Shown: positions 47,001 through 59,640, counted from the first letter of the stretch. The stretch: DNA of 64,000 nucleotides from Thamnaconus septentrionalis (GCA_009823395.1 CM020503.1:7769001-7833000); one strand, 5' to 3'. The notes: generated by a model from the letters alone, not told the origin. Program-made: numbers and translations.

Positions 47001-47668
47001 ACATCCGTCTGAGAGCAGAGGAGAGAGAGAGGCAGGTTGGTCGGATTCACGTCTGCGTGACATCACAGAGGGGGTTATCGCTTTCTAGGGAGGGTGGGGG
47101 GATCAAAGGTCACCTCACTGTTTCCTCTCACCTGCCCTTCTTTGTGATGATCATCTCCGTGCCCACCGAGCTGAACTGCTTCCACAGGGAGGAGTTCTCC
47201 AGCTCCACTCGCACGTCATCCTTCGGCGGGGCCGCAGCGGTCGCGGCGGCCTCTTTGGGGATCGACGGGGGAGCCAGCAGCCTCGGGGGCGGGGCTTTGG
47301 CCGACACGTCGCAGGCGGAGGGGTAGAGCGGCATGTGGTTGGAAGCCTGCCGATCTGTGGGAAGGCAAACATGGAAAATGTTGGAAACGGTGCGAGTTAC
47401 ATTGGGAGATATATATAAAAAAATTCTTGTTTCATTTCTAGATCAACAACCATCTCTGTTGTTTGAAATTTATATTGAGTGTCATGGCAGCAGGTGCAGA
47501 TCACTTTGACAGTGTACATTGTGTTCAGACAATAATCACTCTTTCTTAAAGGAATCTCAGCTTCTCCTTTGCTCTCCTTTGTTCTCCTTCCAGCTTACCT
47601 CTGTAGAAGCTGTCCGCCATCCGCTGTGGTCCCAGGGCCAGGGTGGGGTACATTTCCATGCTCAGCAT
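44034..47668 (-). CDS. tbx6: T-box transcription factor Tbx6 (fused-somites type), with a one-base frame break
   Basis: Eight exons, minus strand: 47668-47599, 47354-47132, 47008-46741, 46645-46502, 46379-46309, 46234-46176, 46056-45761 and 45237-44034. Start [17 protein letters not shown]. The T-box spans exons 2-5: [70 protein letters not shown] and [17 protein letters not shown]. Basic QRDARQKRK follows. A 400-residue Pro/Ser-rich transactivation tail ends [11 protein letters not shown], like the conserved Tbx6 terminus. In embryos Tbx6 binds T-sites and controls presomitic mesoderm segmentation. Exon 7 is 296 bases; entering at phase 1 and leaving at phase 2 requires one fewer base. The frames swap near a C5 run at 45893-45897 (plus strand GGGGG). 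Dropping one base joins FRPEEAP to [11 protein letters not shown]. The break is most likely a sequence error in the homopolymer. Confidence 0.9.
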
Positions 47669-50600
47669 TTTTCCTTTGGTGGCCTTCAGTCTTTATCTGT
47701 CTTCTCTTCACCTGCCGCAAACAGACATCTCTGTCTTCAAAGCTTCTCTTCTCTTCTCTTTCCTTTTAGGGATTTCTCCTTAAGTTTCAAAGTCGTCCTC
47801 TGTTTTCCTTCGTCTTCTTCTTCTTCAAAAAAAAGGTTCCAGTTCCTTGCTCTCTGCAGTCCTTCTCTTCGAATGCCCAACTTGCTGGCTGGCCCCTGTT
47901 AAATAGGTGTGTGGAGCCTCACACGTGAGGCCAAATGGTCCCTGTGTCTTTTTTGCCTGCCCATCACATCACATCACACGCTGCCTTCATCTTTCCTTCT
48001 GTTGCCACTCGTCAAAAGACAGAAGGCATCAAGAGACGATTTCATTTTGTGTATTTTTACTGAGTTCATGTTAATAGCGATACGTCTAAAGCAGTTCTAT
48101 TTAAAAATATTGTGGCTCGTGCCAGAATGCATGTTTCTGTCCATTTTTTAAATCAAATTTCAAAATGTCCCCTATTTTTAAATTATTTTTATAGAGCAGT
48201 CACAAAACACTTTGCACATGTTAATTATAGCAAAATATCCACAGGACACATTGATTAGGATTGACAGAGTAATACACCGAGCAATTAAAATGACCTAGAA
48301 TTCTATAAACATGTGTCAATAATTTCAACAAATATTGCTCCAAAAATATACAAAAGTAAAAAAAAGCACTTCTGCCTGTGTTGGTAATGACACCACACAT
48401 ACAAGACTGTGTTTTTCATTTGTTGCTATAAGAAAAAATAGACCTCTTTTGATGAAATTAATTGCATTCTTCAGCCACTGAATTTTGGGCTCAGGTGTTT
48501 TTATTCCCTCTCTTGATCCTCATGATCAGTTGATTCAACCATTGGAGGAAAAGCTTCTCAAGTTTCCAGCAGCTTCTGTCTGTCTGCGGTCGCAGGCCCT
48601 GCTACCCCCTGTGGCTGTGTGACGACTTGATGACATGTTTCTTCCTCTCACCGCTCTGCTTATTGGTCTCTCTCAGCAGGAGGGAGTGTGGCTCAGTGCG
48701 GGTGGACTGGGGTGGCAGTTTGGCCCTCAGCTGCAATTTGGCCCCCCAGTAGACGCATGAATGTCTAGAGAAGAAAACCTGCTCGAGGAGGTACGACAGC
48801 CGAGTGACGATGGATTAACTTTCACTCGGTTTAACAATGTGAAATCAGGGGCTACTTTTTTTGGCTTCAGTAACCTAAAAGGGTTTAAATGCTTTTCGTG
48901 GAACATGCACTTGGTTTTAATTAGTTAACCTGTTACATGTAGTTTCCTGTTGGGTTAAGAGCGTTTTACATACTCAAACACTATGTTAGTTTTAGGTCAA
49001 ATTATTATCACCAAGAAGCCTTTAAATATATTATTGCCCTTAAAGACGGAATATTTATACATTTTACCTGTGTTTTATAGCGCAAATACAAATTTTATGC
49101 GTCATTTCACCTGGGCATTGAGACACATAAATACAATGATATTTATTAAACTGTCCGAAAGTGCCGACTGACATATCTAAAAAGAAAGAAATTATAGTCC
49201 AAACGTTGTGACATTTTTTATGTGCAAACCAGTTGATAGAGGTCAACTCAGATGCGTCTCTTCTTTTCAAAAATCTTGATCAACTCAACATATTGTCAAC
49301 AAGTTTGTAATCCTGCTACTGTTGCGAAACTTAAATTCCTTGAACGGACCAGAGCCAAAAACCAAATCCTCAGAGGAGATTTTATTATGCAAGAGCTGGT
49401 AGTAGTAGTCTTAAAGTAGGGGTGGGGTTTGGTTTTTTTTTAGGGCTCATAAACAGACCATGGAGGGTCTTTTTAGCCGAGGATTAGCGTTGCATCATCG
49501 GATGAGCCAGAAAGAAACTATCAGACGGGATATAAAAAATATAAAAAGAAAATAAATTGGGGAGGGAAAGGGGGCGCCGATTTACAGAATTACAAAAGGA
49601 GAAGAAGGAGGAGCAGAAACAGGCCACATCAACCTACCCTCAGGCTGCCAATATAAACCGAGACAGCTGGGGTCACTTTACAAGAGCAAAGCCTCGGTGT
49701 TGTTCTAGTTGTTGTTTTCCTTCTCCATTTGTGTGCGCACGTACACGCGGGGAAGATGAAAGCGGGCGAGGGCGCCGGAGGAAGTGGAGGTGTGAACGCC
49801 ACACCGGCAGGAGAGAGGTCATTACCTCGCTAGCAGCGAGCGAGGGAGGGGCGGCGAGCCCTAATGTTTTTGCGAAGGGACAGGTGTGTCGGCACGCACT
49901 GCCGCCAGCAGACAGCGTGACAGCCACTGATGAGGGCCATTACTGGCTTTGCTGCTTTATCACTTGAAGTGTTCCCTGTTTACAGTGGCATTGCATTGCA
50001 TTAGCATGAGCCTGTTCTTTGACATGCAGGTGCTAAGTGGTTTGATTTCATCCCATTATTTGCTCAGTGAGGTCTAAAGGTCAGAATTCCACCCAAATCA
50101 CCTTCCTGGAAAACAAACTTCACTTGCAGACAAAGACTTAAAGTCAAAAGATATCTTTTTGAAAAAAAAAAAAAATAATCGTCTGCCTTTGCTCATAGAT
50201 TGGTGCAGATGTTTCAGTTGCATGTTCCACTTCCTGGAAAAGCAAACCTTTTAATCCTCTGGTCGCAGGATGGAAACGTTGAGGGAACATTTGTGGCTGG
50301 TGACTTTTGTTGTTTTGTTTTGTTTTTTTCTGTCCTTAATGCCTCTAGCTGTAAGGATTAAAACACACTATGTGTCATCTGTAAAATAAATCCACTGCAT
50401 GCAACCTAAACATACATCTAAATTCCAGATTATGTTTTTTTTTTAAATGGTCATTTGAGAGTGCTTTGTCGTATTCAGAATTCCATTTTCTGATCAAATC
50501 ATGACCCATTTTTATTAAGACCCTCCGATACATATTATGTGTTACAGCATGGAAAATGAAGAACTTTTCATTATTAGAGGTTGTACAGGTCAAGTGAAAA

Positions 50601-50720
50601 ACTATGAAGCAGTTAAATCAGTGGACCTCATTAAATCAAACATGATTCGCCCTTTTGGCTAAACTGGACTCCATTGTCTTCTGTTGTCATTTATCAGAGG
50701 ACTTCCTGTGCAGGAGGCCC
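47669..50720. other. 3.1-kb gap between tbx6 and nif3l1
   Basis: The left 250 bases should be tbx6 5' UTR and promoter. No exon or recognisable mobile element was found. 49560-49960 is GC-richer with an open frame of 136 codons but no family resemblance or splice support. The rest is AT-rich with homopolymer runs. Enhancers of tbx6 could lie here, but none can be named. Confidence 0.45.
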
Positions 50721-53700
50721 TTAGACCACCTCCAGAGGGTCTCTGTCTGCCTTGGACACCACCACGGCTACGCTGTCTGGCAGACGCACAGCCAGCCTCT
50801 CTCTGAACACCGTCAGAAAGCCTCGCTCACTGTTGCTGTGCTCGCTCAGGATGACACTGGTGCCCTTCGCCACAGCGTCCAGCACTTCATGGTGGGACAT
50901 TTCACCTGAAGCAGAGAAATTGTATTAAAGGTCCCTTATCATAGCCATGTACCCAACATTCCACACCATTTTTGCATTACAGAAACAGGCGGGGCAACGG
51001 GCAGTGCACAATTCATTTTACAAAAGTGCTTCTAGATCTTCCGAGGACAACCCTGTGTTTGCAGCCTCCAACAAAAAATGTTATCTTCCTGCTAGCACTG
51101 ATGTTTGGAAGGGGGAACAAGGTGTAGGAGTCAGCTGACAGTGTCCTCTATGACATCACAAAGCACTGATTTCCAGATCTGCATTTTTTGGGACACACTT
51201 TTAGAAAAGTGGAGCCAGCAAAAGAAGGAAAAGATTAACTTTTGTATTTCCGGTGGAGCTGTCCAACAACAGGGTCACCCAGAAAGCTAGCAAATTCACT
51301 TTACCATTAGGTTCACAAATTGGTAAAGTAAATTTTAGTTTACAAGGGAACCAACTGCCACAGCGTTGGACAACAATTCACATCAGGTATTTTTTTTTAA
51401 TTTATTTATTTTTTTTTTTTTAAATGTGTCTGATGTGGCTACTAACCTGTGACGTAAAGATCTGCCTTGACACCATTTAATACTGAGGATCCTGATCCAG
51501 CACACACAGCCACTGTGCACACTGAGGACTCTGAAGAAAGCATAATAATAACAACTATATCAATAAAAATATTGATTTAGCAAAATGTAAGGTTCACTTT
51601 AAAATCATTTAAAGCTGTTCTGCAAAATACTTTGGTTCACTGTTGTTTTTAAATGTGCTCCATAAACATATGGATTTCTATGTATAGTTAGCTGTTCAAC
51701 ATTTAGAGAAGGGTTTTTCAAACTTTAGAGAAGGCGGATGACACTTTTCAGAGACATAGTTGTAGTCCTGTTTATGTAGAACCAAAACAAATGGCCTTAC
51801 CAAGGGTCTTGGCCTGTCCCAGGGCCAAGCGGAGGTGAGTCAGTCCCAAGTGAGCTTTCATTTTCTGGACGGCTGTCGACACGGTTACCGGCTGGTCCAG
51901 AACACTGAGTCGCCCTTGGCCATGGCCTGGTAGAGGAAGCTAGAGGAGGCATCATGTTTAAAAAGTAAGTCAGTAAAAATTGATCACAGAGCAAACTACA
52001 ACTCTCTGTTCATGGTTTAATTCCATTTTAAACTAACCTATTTTGCCCCCTATTGTTTCTGGAATAACAACACATTAGTATTAAGATTAGATTGCCTGAG
52101 GTCATTTTACTGGTCTGGCTCTTCAATCCATTGGTTAACAGTCATGTTTAGTGCGTTAGTGCGTACCTTCTCCAGTTTCGTGATGCTGAGGGACAAACTG
52201 GGAGCATTGTGTCTTAACAGAGCCTGGACACTAGGGGTCACTGCTGAGTCACAGCAGGTCACACTGACATGGATCCCATCGTTGTCCGGCCTACCAACCA
52301 TGTAAATAAGACATTTTTCACGAACAGAAACACAGCAGTGTTGTCAAAAATCTATTTAGAACTGGCTGCTCAAACAAGGTTCTGAAATTAAACCCTTTGT
52401 GATGTCACAAACATGTCTATCTCGGCAAATAACACTCTGTGCTTTTGTTCTGCCTGGTAAATGAATGTGTCTGATGGCCACTTTGTTTGAACCTCCTTCC
52501 AAACATGGTACAATGAAGGTACAATTAAGCATCATTTCTGGCAAGAGGCGAAAACAGTAAGTTTGTGAAGGAGGTTGTAAACACAAGGTTAAATATTTTG
52601 TTTACCAAACAATTCAATTTGAATAATTTATTGTGGAGCTGCTACACTGGATTCTAGAATGAAAAATGAAAATCTGAAAATGAGTAAAATATCAGTGTGT
52701 TGAGGCATTTTGTCAATGGCAGTCTGCAGTTGTATGCATGTTGTGTGTATGTTTTGCTACACATTTTGACTGAAACAGAACCTGCTGACTGAATTCTGCA
52801 GAGTTGTTCCGCTGTCGCAAGCATTCAGTTCCTCCATCACAGTGCCTAGTTCCTCCGCGCTCCTGACTGTGAATTCCAGTCTGTGACTGTGGGAGGCGCC
52901 GCTCAGTGCCTGACTTAGCACAGACACCTGACCGCTACCTGAGATTAAGACACCAGAGACGGAAAACAAAAATCAGCCAATGGGCTACAGGAAGCTTCAG
53001 GTCACAACGGCTGGACAGTGGGTCAGTGTCATGTAACACCACATTTTAGCCTTGTCCTTCATTAAACTTGCAAATATGTGTGTGTGTTTGTGTGCTGACA
53101 CAGTTTTCATTTAGAACAATCTCTTACCCAGTCCGCCCACCAGCCAGTCGTTAACTCCCCCTTTAACACTATCCCACGATGTGTGAGGGGAGAAGACGGC
53201 CATCCCCGTCTCTACTGCCCGCACTGCTAGTCGCTGCTTCCAGTCTCTCTGAACCAAACGCTTGATTGGACGAAAAAGAGGGGGGTGATATGAGATGATG
53301 AGGTTGCAGCTCATCGCCTCGGCTTCGTCCATGACAGCATCAGTGAGGTCGTTGGTCAGCAGTATGGACTTGATAGGCCGAGGTTTGCTGGGCTCAACCA
53401 GCAGGCCCACGTTGTCCCACGACTCGGCCAGAGACAGGGGAGCGAGTTGCTCCATCACTTCCAAAACCTCTTTCAGCTCCATCTGGCCTGAGCAGGTTGC
53501 AGAACCAGAGGAGGAGCGATTGGGAGAAAGGAAGGTGGGCAACTGAGGGGGGTAAAGGGTGCAGTGGCTAAAAAAGGGGCTGTGACAGTGAGTCAGTGAA
53601 GGGCGCAGCGTAGTGGTGGATGTTACAGAGGAGAAGCAGATAATGTTTGCATGTAGGGTCCACTTCCTGCTGATATGAAGTCTTCTGAAGGCAGCTGGAA

Positions 53701-53761
53701 TAAGATTCTTACATCTGGTCAGCATCAGCAAAGACCTGTATGCAAACAAGGACATGGTCAT
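50721..53761 (-). CDS. nif3l1: NIF3-like protein 1 (Nif3/DUF34 family)
   Basis: Six exons, minus strand: 53761-53128, 52938-52782, 52290-52167, 51939-51801, 51530-51447 and 50905-50721, giving 440 residues with phases closing. The family signature is clear: LAPLSLAESWDNVGLLVEPS, LLTNDLTDAVMDEAEAM, LIISYHPPLFRPIKR and FSPHTSWDSVKGGVNDW in exon 1, and GEMSHHEVLDAVAKGTSVIL, EHSNSERGFL and a C-terminal KADRDPLEVV in exon 6. The His and Glu residues of SYHPP, GEMSHH and SEHSNSERG correspond to the dinuclear metal site of the family. The first about 90 residues before MELKEVL are poorly conserved, and the true start may be further in. Nif3 proteins are oligomeric metal-binding proteins of uncertain biochemical role; the vertebrate one has been linked to transcription factors in the cytoplasm and nucleus. 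Confidence 0.95.
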
Positions 53762-54425
53762 TTAAGTGAGACCCTAACAGCAACAACACCAAGGACAAAA
53801 AGGGGGAAATGAGCATAATACAGAAGATGGTAGATCCTCAGGATTTGACCTGTCTAATGCTCCCACTAGTCTAATGACAGATCCCACAGATATTTCTGCT
53901 TCACGCTGATATAAAACAACCTATTTGGGCTGCACAGTGCAAACCAATCTGCAGTTGGTCACCCAATAACTGATTTCTTTGACAAATGCAATGTTGAATT
54001 GTTTATTTAATGTAGTATTGAAGCGATGTACTGCTCCTCGAAACTTTAACAGGTCCAATGTGAGCAGTCACTGGCAATGAGCATGCGGCTAAGCTAGCAA
54101 AAGTGTTAGCACTGGCTGTAAAAATTACATTTACAATATCGAAATGCGACGCTATGAGTAGAGATACAACTCAAAGGCATCACTATTTACGTGAGTCGGT
54201 TATAAAGACTTGCCTGTTCCTTCAGATGAAAACGAAGGCTGTGTTGGTCGTTTAAGTTAGCTGAACAGACGAAGCGTTCGCCTGTTAATTGTCCCTCTGT
54301 GGCTTCCGTCAGTTTGGGTCAACGTTTTCTTATGGAGCCATATGACACTGTATTGTTTTGTTTGAGTTATTTGAGGAAATTATGTGAACGAAAAACATGT
54401 AAACACGGTGAGTGAATGAATGAAT

Positions 54426-54463
54426 GGATAGATAGATAGATAAATAAATACAATGATAGATAA

Positions 54464-54530
<67 letters not shown>
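54426..54530. repeat. (GATA)n / (AAAT)n microsatellite
   Basis: Imperfect GATA units (54426-54495) pass into AAAT units (54496-54530). The poly-(IYLS) frame on the minus strand is an artefact. Confidence 0.9.
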
Positions 54531-54531
<1 letters not shown>

Positions 54532-54830
54532 GAGATAATAAAGTGGTGTGAACAGATATTTTAAGGTCTTTATGGTGTCTGGAAATCCTATCGACAGGTT
54601 TTACAAACCATTTGCAAAGTAATTCTTGTATAAAATGTGACCTAAGCAGCTCACACGGCAACTCTGCATTCACCTCAATTAGTAGAAAATATGTTGATCC
54701 TCAAGGCAAACCTATACAGCTGCTACATTATGTAACGTTACTTGTGTCTAATGTTATAAAACAAAATTAAAGAGGGATGTAAACAGGACAGCAGATGACT
54801 TTGATAGGCAGTATTAACTCCCACAAAACA

Positions 54831-54886
54831 GCTGGCCCTGCATTTGATACTGTGCAGCATCGGTCACTTCTCAGAAAGATTAACGG
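54831..54886 (+). mobile_element. Degenerate LINE reverse-transcriptase fragment
   Basis: The frame from 54831 reads AGPAFDTVQHRSLLRKI. It resembles the conserved AFDTVDHxxLLxxL block of non-LTR retrotransposon reverse transcriptase. The match is short and stops soon occur on both sides, so this is an old remnant. Confidence 0.4.
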
Positions 54887-56657
54887 GAATTTTGCAATGA
54901 ATAAACAAATCTAATCCACCAAAAAAAAAATGAACTGAAATAAAATAAAATATACTGGCTGCGATGGCTGATGTGGAGAGACCTGCAGTTGTGTAGGGCA
55001 GGACGGCAGCGATAGCATTGCTGCCTCAGAATGGAGTCAGAGAGCAACCAAAGGGGAGATTACTGTGGATTAATCCAGCGCTGGATGTTAGCAGGATCAG
55101 GAAGGGATCAGGGCGAAGTCCAGTCTCACTGTGTATTACATCATCAGAATCTTCCTTTAGTCACTTCTAACTACACGCCAACCAGCCCACCCTCGCCAGA
55201 AACATTCATACACATAAGAAACTGACAAGAGGCATTCTGCCCTGTGGTAGTTGAGCTGAGCAGGAGCAGGAGCAGATAGGTACACAACTCCAGCAGCGGG
55301 CAAATTGACCTCCACTCAATCCATCCCACCTTGGACCTAATCCATGACACTGACAGATGTGCATTTGGTTATTAGGTCTATGCTTTGAGGGAGAGAACAG
55401 CTTCACTTGTGTTAATTGGTGCTATATGAACCCTGTGTCCCCATCTGTCTGGTCATTTGAAGCTCTGTCCTGTTCTGTCCTGTGAATGACATCTGCCTGG
55501 ACACTCAGTGTGGCCCACTCTGACGGTTTTTCTCTGTCGTCTGCATCCCTGAATTTACCCTTGCAATACACACAGGGTAAACCAATATTCTGGAGTGAAA
55601 ATCACTGTGTAAATGCATTTGTTCGTTTTTGAAAATTCGTCATTGCAATAGAAATCTCAACTGACCAGCAATGGTAATTGTTGTAGACCTGAAAGTGGGT
55701 GATTTTAAAAAGTTTCTCTGATAATCTTAAAAAAAAAAAAAAAAAATACAAATTATTTCATAATTTTGAAACCTTTGTGGCCAAATTTCTATGAATCTTA
55801 CTCATATACTCAGGAAACAAATTCTCCAATGGCTCTTTGACAGCATAGATTTAGGGATTTAAGCAGCTTTTTTCCCCTCTATTTTTTTTTTTTTTTGCTA
55901 ATGCCTCAAAATCTGTTAAGCATAATGCCATGATGTCAACATTTTGTGATGATGACCAGCACTCTTATGAAATCAGTGCCTGTTTTGATCACACAATCTC
56001 TTTAGCCCGATGTCCATCCAAAGCCAGCGCAGCGCCGTCACTCAATCCTCAGAGTTTCTATTAGCAGCGCCAGAGCATTACTGATGTTGTTGGGCTACAA
56101 ATCCTCTGTTTGGCACGCATAATCCACAGACCACTGATTTACTACGCATGCAACAAGTTGTGTTTTATTACACAAGTTGATTTATTTGCAGAGATGTCCT
56201 GAGAACATGCTTCACTTTTGGGTGAAAGAGACATCGGAAATCACAATATTCCATCATAAGTTTGTTTTTTAGCGCACTCTGTCTTGTTTTTCCATCACTG
56301 AATTAACATCACATATTCATCACAAAAAGTAATGTGATGATAGAAGATTTTTTTCATCACAGTTTTCCCGGCTTAAAAAATAACGTCTACACTCTTTCTT
56401 TTAACAAACAATCAAAAGTTCGAAAGCAAACAAACTTTCTCTGATTAATGAATAAATACGTCTTGAACTATCAATTTGTGGTCAAATATTACAATTAAGA
56501 GTGTCTCACTTGACTAACAAATGAAAGACTAACTAGTGCAGTTCCACTGTAGTATTTGCAATATAATAATAGTATGAGTCAAACTACAAGTGCATGGAGT
56601 GCTGCAGGGTGTGGGAAACAAAAAATGTGCTTCTGGTGCTCTTCGGCGTGGTTATCT

Positions 56658-56809
56658 GAAAACAATTCAGAGAAACCGAGGCACTCATGAAGATTGAAAA
56701 ATATAGAAAGCTTTTATTTGATCGTGGCTTTGTAAAAGTTAAAAATATCAACATGTTTCGGCCACGTAGACCTTCTCTCCATAAGTGCCTCGGTTTTTGA
56801 ATTGTTTTT
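56658..56809. mobile_element. Small fold-back/MITE-like element
   Basis: AAAACAATTCAGAGAAACCG AGGCACT at 56659 is matched, inverted, by AGTGCCTCGGTTTTTGAATT GTTTT ending near 56808, with a 3-base gap and few mismatches. The interior contains CAACATGTTTCGGCCACGTA. It is non-coding and about 150 bp long. Confidence 0.6.
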
Positions 56810-57139
56810 AAGTCTTAATAATAGTATAAATGATATAATCTTTTTCATAACAAAGCTGTAAAGGGTTCAGAGTGGTGCTGTTTACACATACAAGTGGTGT
56901 TGCTGTTTATGCATACAAGCAAGTATTGTACTCGTCTATAATACTGTTCAAGTGGCTGTCAGAATAGTGAGGTAAAGATTTCTGATGATCTTTAAAATAG
57001 AAATGTGTTTTTAAATATGATCCCCTCAGCCCACCCTCAGTACAAACAACAGAACTGGTCAGAGATGCTGTCAGGGAGAAGTGGTAACATTAATGCTGAT
57101 GTGCCGGTGTGCAGACGTCCCGCACTTGATCCCTGGCTG

Positions 57140-58413
57140 TCATTGGTGGGACATCATTCTGACAAACTCTGTGGAAGAGGAGAGTTCAGTTAGTCTGGCT
57201 CGTTTTGTCACGACATCTTCTGACAGTCTTACAATCAGCAGCCCCGCAACCTCATCATACCTTCAAAGTCTACTGTGCCGTCCCCGTTGTCGTCCGCTTC
57301 TTTCACGATGGTGTCAATCTCCCTTCGAGTCATGTGCTCTCCCATCAGCTTTATCATGGCAGACCGCAGCTCCTCTGTTGTGATCTCCCCGTCACCGTCC
57401 ATGTCAAACTAATCAAAGAAGCAAGAGGGGAGGCAGAGATTTAAACTGGCTGGGCAGTGAGTGGTGTGCGAGGTGGACACATGGGAAAACTAGTCGAAAA
57501 GCTCGACCAAGTTCACAGAGAGCTCTCACCTCTTTGAAAGCGTCTTTGAGCTCCTTCACTCCGATCATTCCGGCTGTCTCGGCCAAGAGCTTCGGGGTCA
57601 TGAGGTCTACAAAGTCCTCAAAGTCTACTCTGCCGCCAACTTCAAAAGCAAGAGGTGACAATGCAACCTTCAGTCTTTGCCATCGACATTTTGGCATCTC
57701 TGCATTCTTAAAGGTTTTCTCCTCCTCCTCGCCCTCCTCTTCCAAAAAAGAACACTCACGGTTCATGTTGATGTTCTGGCCCAGCTCAATCAGCTCCATC
57801 TCTGTTGGCATGTAGCCCATCGTCCTCATCAGATTGCCCAGGTCCTTACAGCTGATCAGCCCGTCCTTGTCTTTATCGAACTCATTGAACGCATCACGCA
57901 GCTCTTCAAGGGGGGCAGAAAAAATACTGCATTTAGAATATTCTGTGCATTCATGAACATACTCCATACACAACGTGTGAAAGGGATGCTATGTTTGATA
58001 TTTTTTCAAAAGAAGGACGTTAACAATATGACTAACCATCAATCTCATCATCAGCCAGCTGTCTTGACTGCACAGAGAGGGGAAAGTAAGAAAGACGGGT
58101 TGGTGAGTTTCAGAAAACAACAGCAAATGCTATTGAATAATGCTGTGAAAATTTGCCTAACACCTCATTTAACACTCAATCAACAAATTGGATGTTATGG
58201 CACCGTGTCCAGGAGATTAAGGTGGATTAAAGTGTAGATTATTTCCTATACGATTTCACCAGTAGCATGCAGTGGCAATTCAATTCAATTATTTTTTTAA
58301 AGAATCAATTCAGCAACAACTGCAAAACCATTAAAAGCAGGAACAGATGTAAATGTTATACTTACAATATTTTTCCCTCCCCGCAAGAAGATGCATGCAG
58401 CCCCAAAACTCAT
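57140..58413 (-). CDS. cabp5: Calcium-binding protein 5 (CaBP family, EF-hand)
   Basis: Coding exons, minus strand: 58413-58366, 58067-58037, 57903-57760, 57639-57530, 57408-57261 and 57168-57140, giving 169 residues (human CABP5 173). A noncoding exon lies upstream (ends 59516). The N-terminus [15 protein letters not shown] is like CABP5 and lacks a myristoylation Gly2. EF1 ([12 protein letters not shown]), EF3 ([12 protein letters not shown]) and EF4 ([12 protein letters not shown]) keep the Asp/Glu ligands. EF2 (GQNINMNLGGRVD) has lost them, which is the family rule. [20 protein letters not shown] and [18 protein letters not shown] are near-diagnostic. CaBP5 is a calmodulin-like neuronal protein, found mainly in retinal bipolar cells, that modulates voltage-gated Ca2+ channels and exocytosis. 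The final exon encodes only EFVRMMSHQ. Confidence 0.93.
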
Positions 58414-58761
58414 GTCTACCAAAGGGAAAGAAAAGAAAATTAGAAAAAAAGTGAAATATCTAAAAAGCCTGTGTTAGGTTAGATAAGTAATTGATTTTCC
58501 AAGAACATATTTTTTTCTAAAAGCCTGAAATGTCTCTCTGTGTGTGTTTCATTATTCAAAAGGGTTTGGATAACTTTTTTTTTCAAATTGTGGACATGTT
58601 TTAAAAACAGAAAATTACCAAGATAAATAGAAGCAACTGGAAACCCAGTAAGTTTATCTGCATTCTTTATCTAAATAACATAATTTCACTATTAAAAATA
58701 AGGTATCATAAACATAACATTACCACTACAAGGGATAATAAAATATTTCTAGTAGATTTCT

Positions 58762-59131
58762 TCTTCTTCTTCTATACCCACTTATTCCTATTCAGGGTCA
58801 CGGGGGTCTGCTGGAGCCTATCCCAGCTGTCTTAGGGCGAAGGCAGGGTGACACCCTGGACAAGTCGCCAGTTCATCGCAGGGCCACATAGAGACAAACA
58901 ACCATTCACACTCACATGCACACCTATGGACAATTTAGAATATTCAATTGACCTCACATGCATGTTTTTGGACTGTGGGAGGAAGCCGGAGAACCCGGAG
59001 AGAACCCACGCAGACACAGGGAGAACATGCAAACTCCACACAGAAAGGTCCCAGGCCCGGGCCCCAGAATCGAACCTACGACCTTCTTGCTGTGAGGCGG
59101 CAGCGCTGACCACTGCGCCACCGTGTCACCT
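58762..59131 (-). mobile_element. Full-length tRNA-derived SINE with 12-bp target duplication
   Basis: On the minus strand it begins with a tRNA-like head having box A (TGGCGCAGTGG, 59120-59110) and box B (GGTTCGATTCT, 59076-59066). It continues with the conserved body (GTGGAGTTTGCATGTTCTCC and others) and ends in an (AAG)n tail. It is flanked by identical 12-bp sequences TAGTAGATTTCT at 58750-58761 and 59132-59143. The perfect duplication and intact promoter boxes mark a fairly young insertion. It lies in intron 1 of cabp5 and is the best reference copy for the fragments elsewhere in the window. Confidence 0.9.
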
Positions 59132-59251
59132 TAGTAGATTTCTGAAAAACCTTAATTTAAAAAACGTATGAATAAGTGGAATGCAATGTTCTTTCATGAG
59201 GAGAAAACTGATTTGATAAAAGCAGTTTTTTCTAATAACAAATTCAAGTGA

Positions 59252-59376
59252 CCTGTCCAGGGTGTACCCTGCCTTTGCCCTAATACAGCTGGCATAGGCT
59301 CCAGCAGACCACCGTGACCCTGATCTCAGGAAGAAGCGGGTATAGAAAATGAATGAATGAATGAATGAATGAAAAA
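59252..59376 (+). mobile_element. SINE 3' fragment
   Basis: GACCTGTCCAGGGTGTACCC, AATACAGCTGGCATAGGCTC and AGCGGGTATAGAAAATGAAT are followed by an (AATG)n tail. It is the 3' third of the family, in the same cabp5 intron as the full-length copy but in the opposite orientation. Confidence 0.75.
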
Positions 59377-59515
59377 ATTCAAGTCTCTAATAATTAGGAT
59401 AACAAAAATGATTAGTTTTATTTTTTTTTTTAGTTTTTTTTAAATACCCAAAATGCCACAAAATAGCTTTTGTGGAAGACAGTGAGGTTAAAATGAATGG
59501 AGAGTTTGCACTCAC

Positions 59516-59640
59516 CTTTGTCCGGTTGTTTCTGCGCATCAGCCAATTACATCAGACACAAGAGCTGAGAGTCTGCAGGTGAGCTGTCCAGTGCTGAGCA
59601 GGGTCTCTATCTCACAGAGGACGGCACCTCTCCCCTCAGC
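59516..59640 (-). other. cabp5: Probable noncoding first exon of cabp5
   Basis: A good donor (CAAAG|GTGAGTGC, exon end 59516) precedes the acceptor at 58416. It contains no ATG in frame with the cabp5 start. The 5' limit is a guess. Further upstream on the minus strand CTAAATAAGC (59690-59681) is a possible TATA-like element. Confidence 0.45.

Larger units (their letters stand above)
53762..57139. other. Intergenic region between nif3l1 and cabp5
   Basis: No gene is supported. It contains a GATA/AAAT microsatellite (54426-54530), a short reverse-transcriptase-like LINE remnant (54831-54886), A and T homopolymers (55728-55746 and 55881-55896) and a small fold-back element (56658-56809). The 53762-54300 part is the 5' flank of nif3l1. 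The 56990-57139 part is probably cabp5 3' UTR. Confidence 0.5.

Noticed and set aside
49557..49967. 136-codon plus-strand frame between tbx6 and nif3l1
   Set aside because: Basic low-complexity product, no recognisable domain, no promoter, splice or polyadenylation context.
59066..59120. tRNA gene suggested by box A and box B
   Set aside because: No cloverleaf closes and the sequence continues into a SINE body with flanking target duplications.
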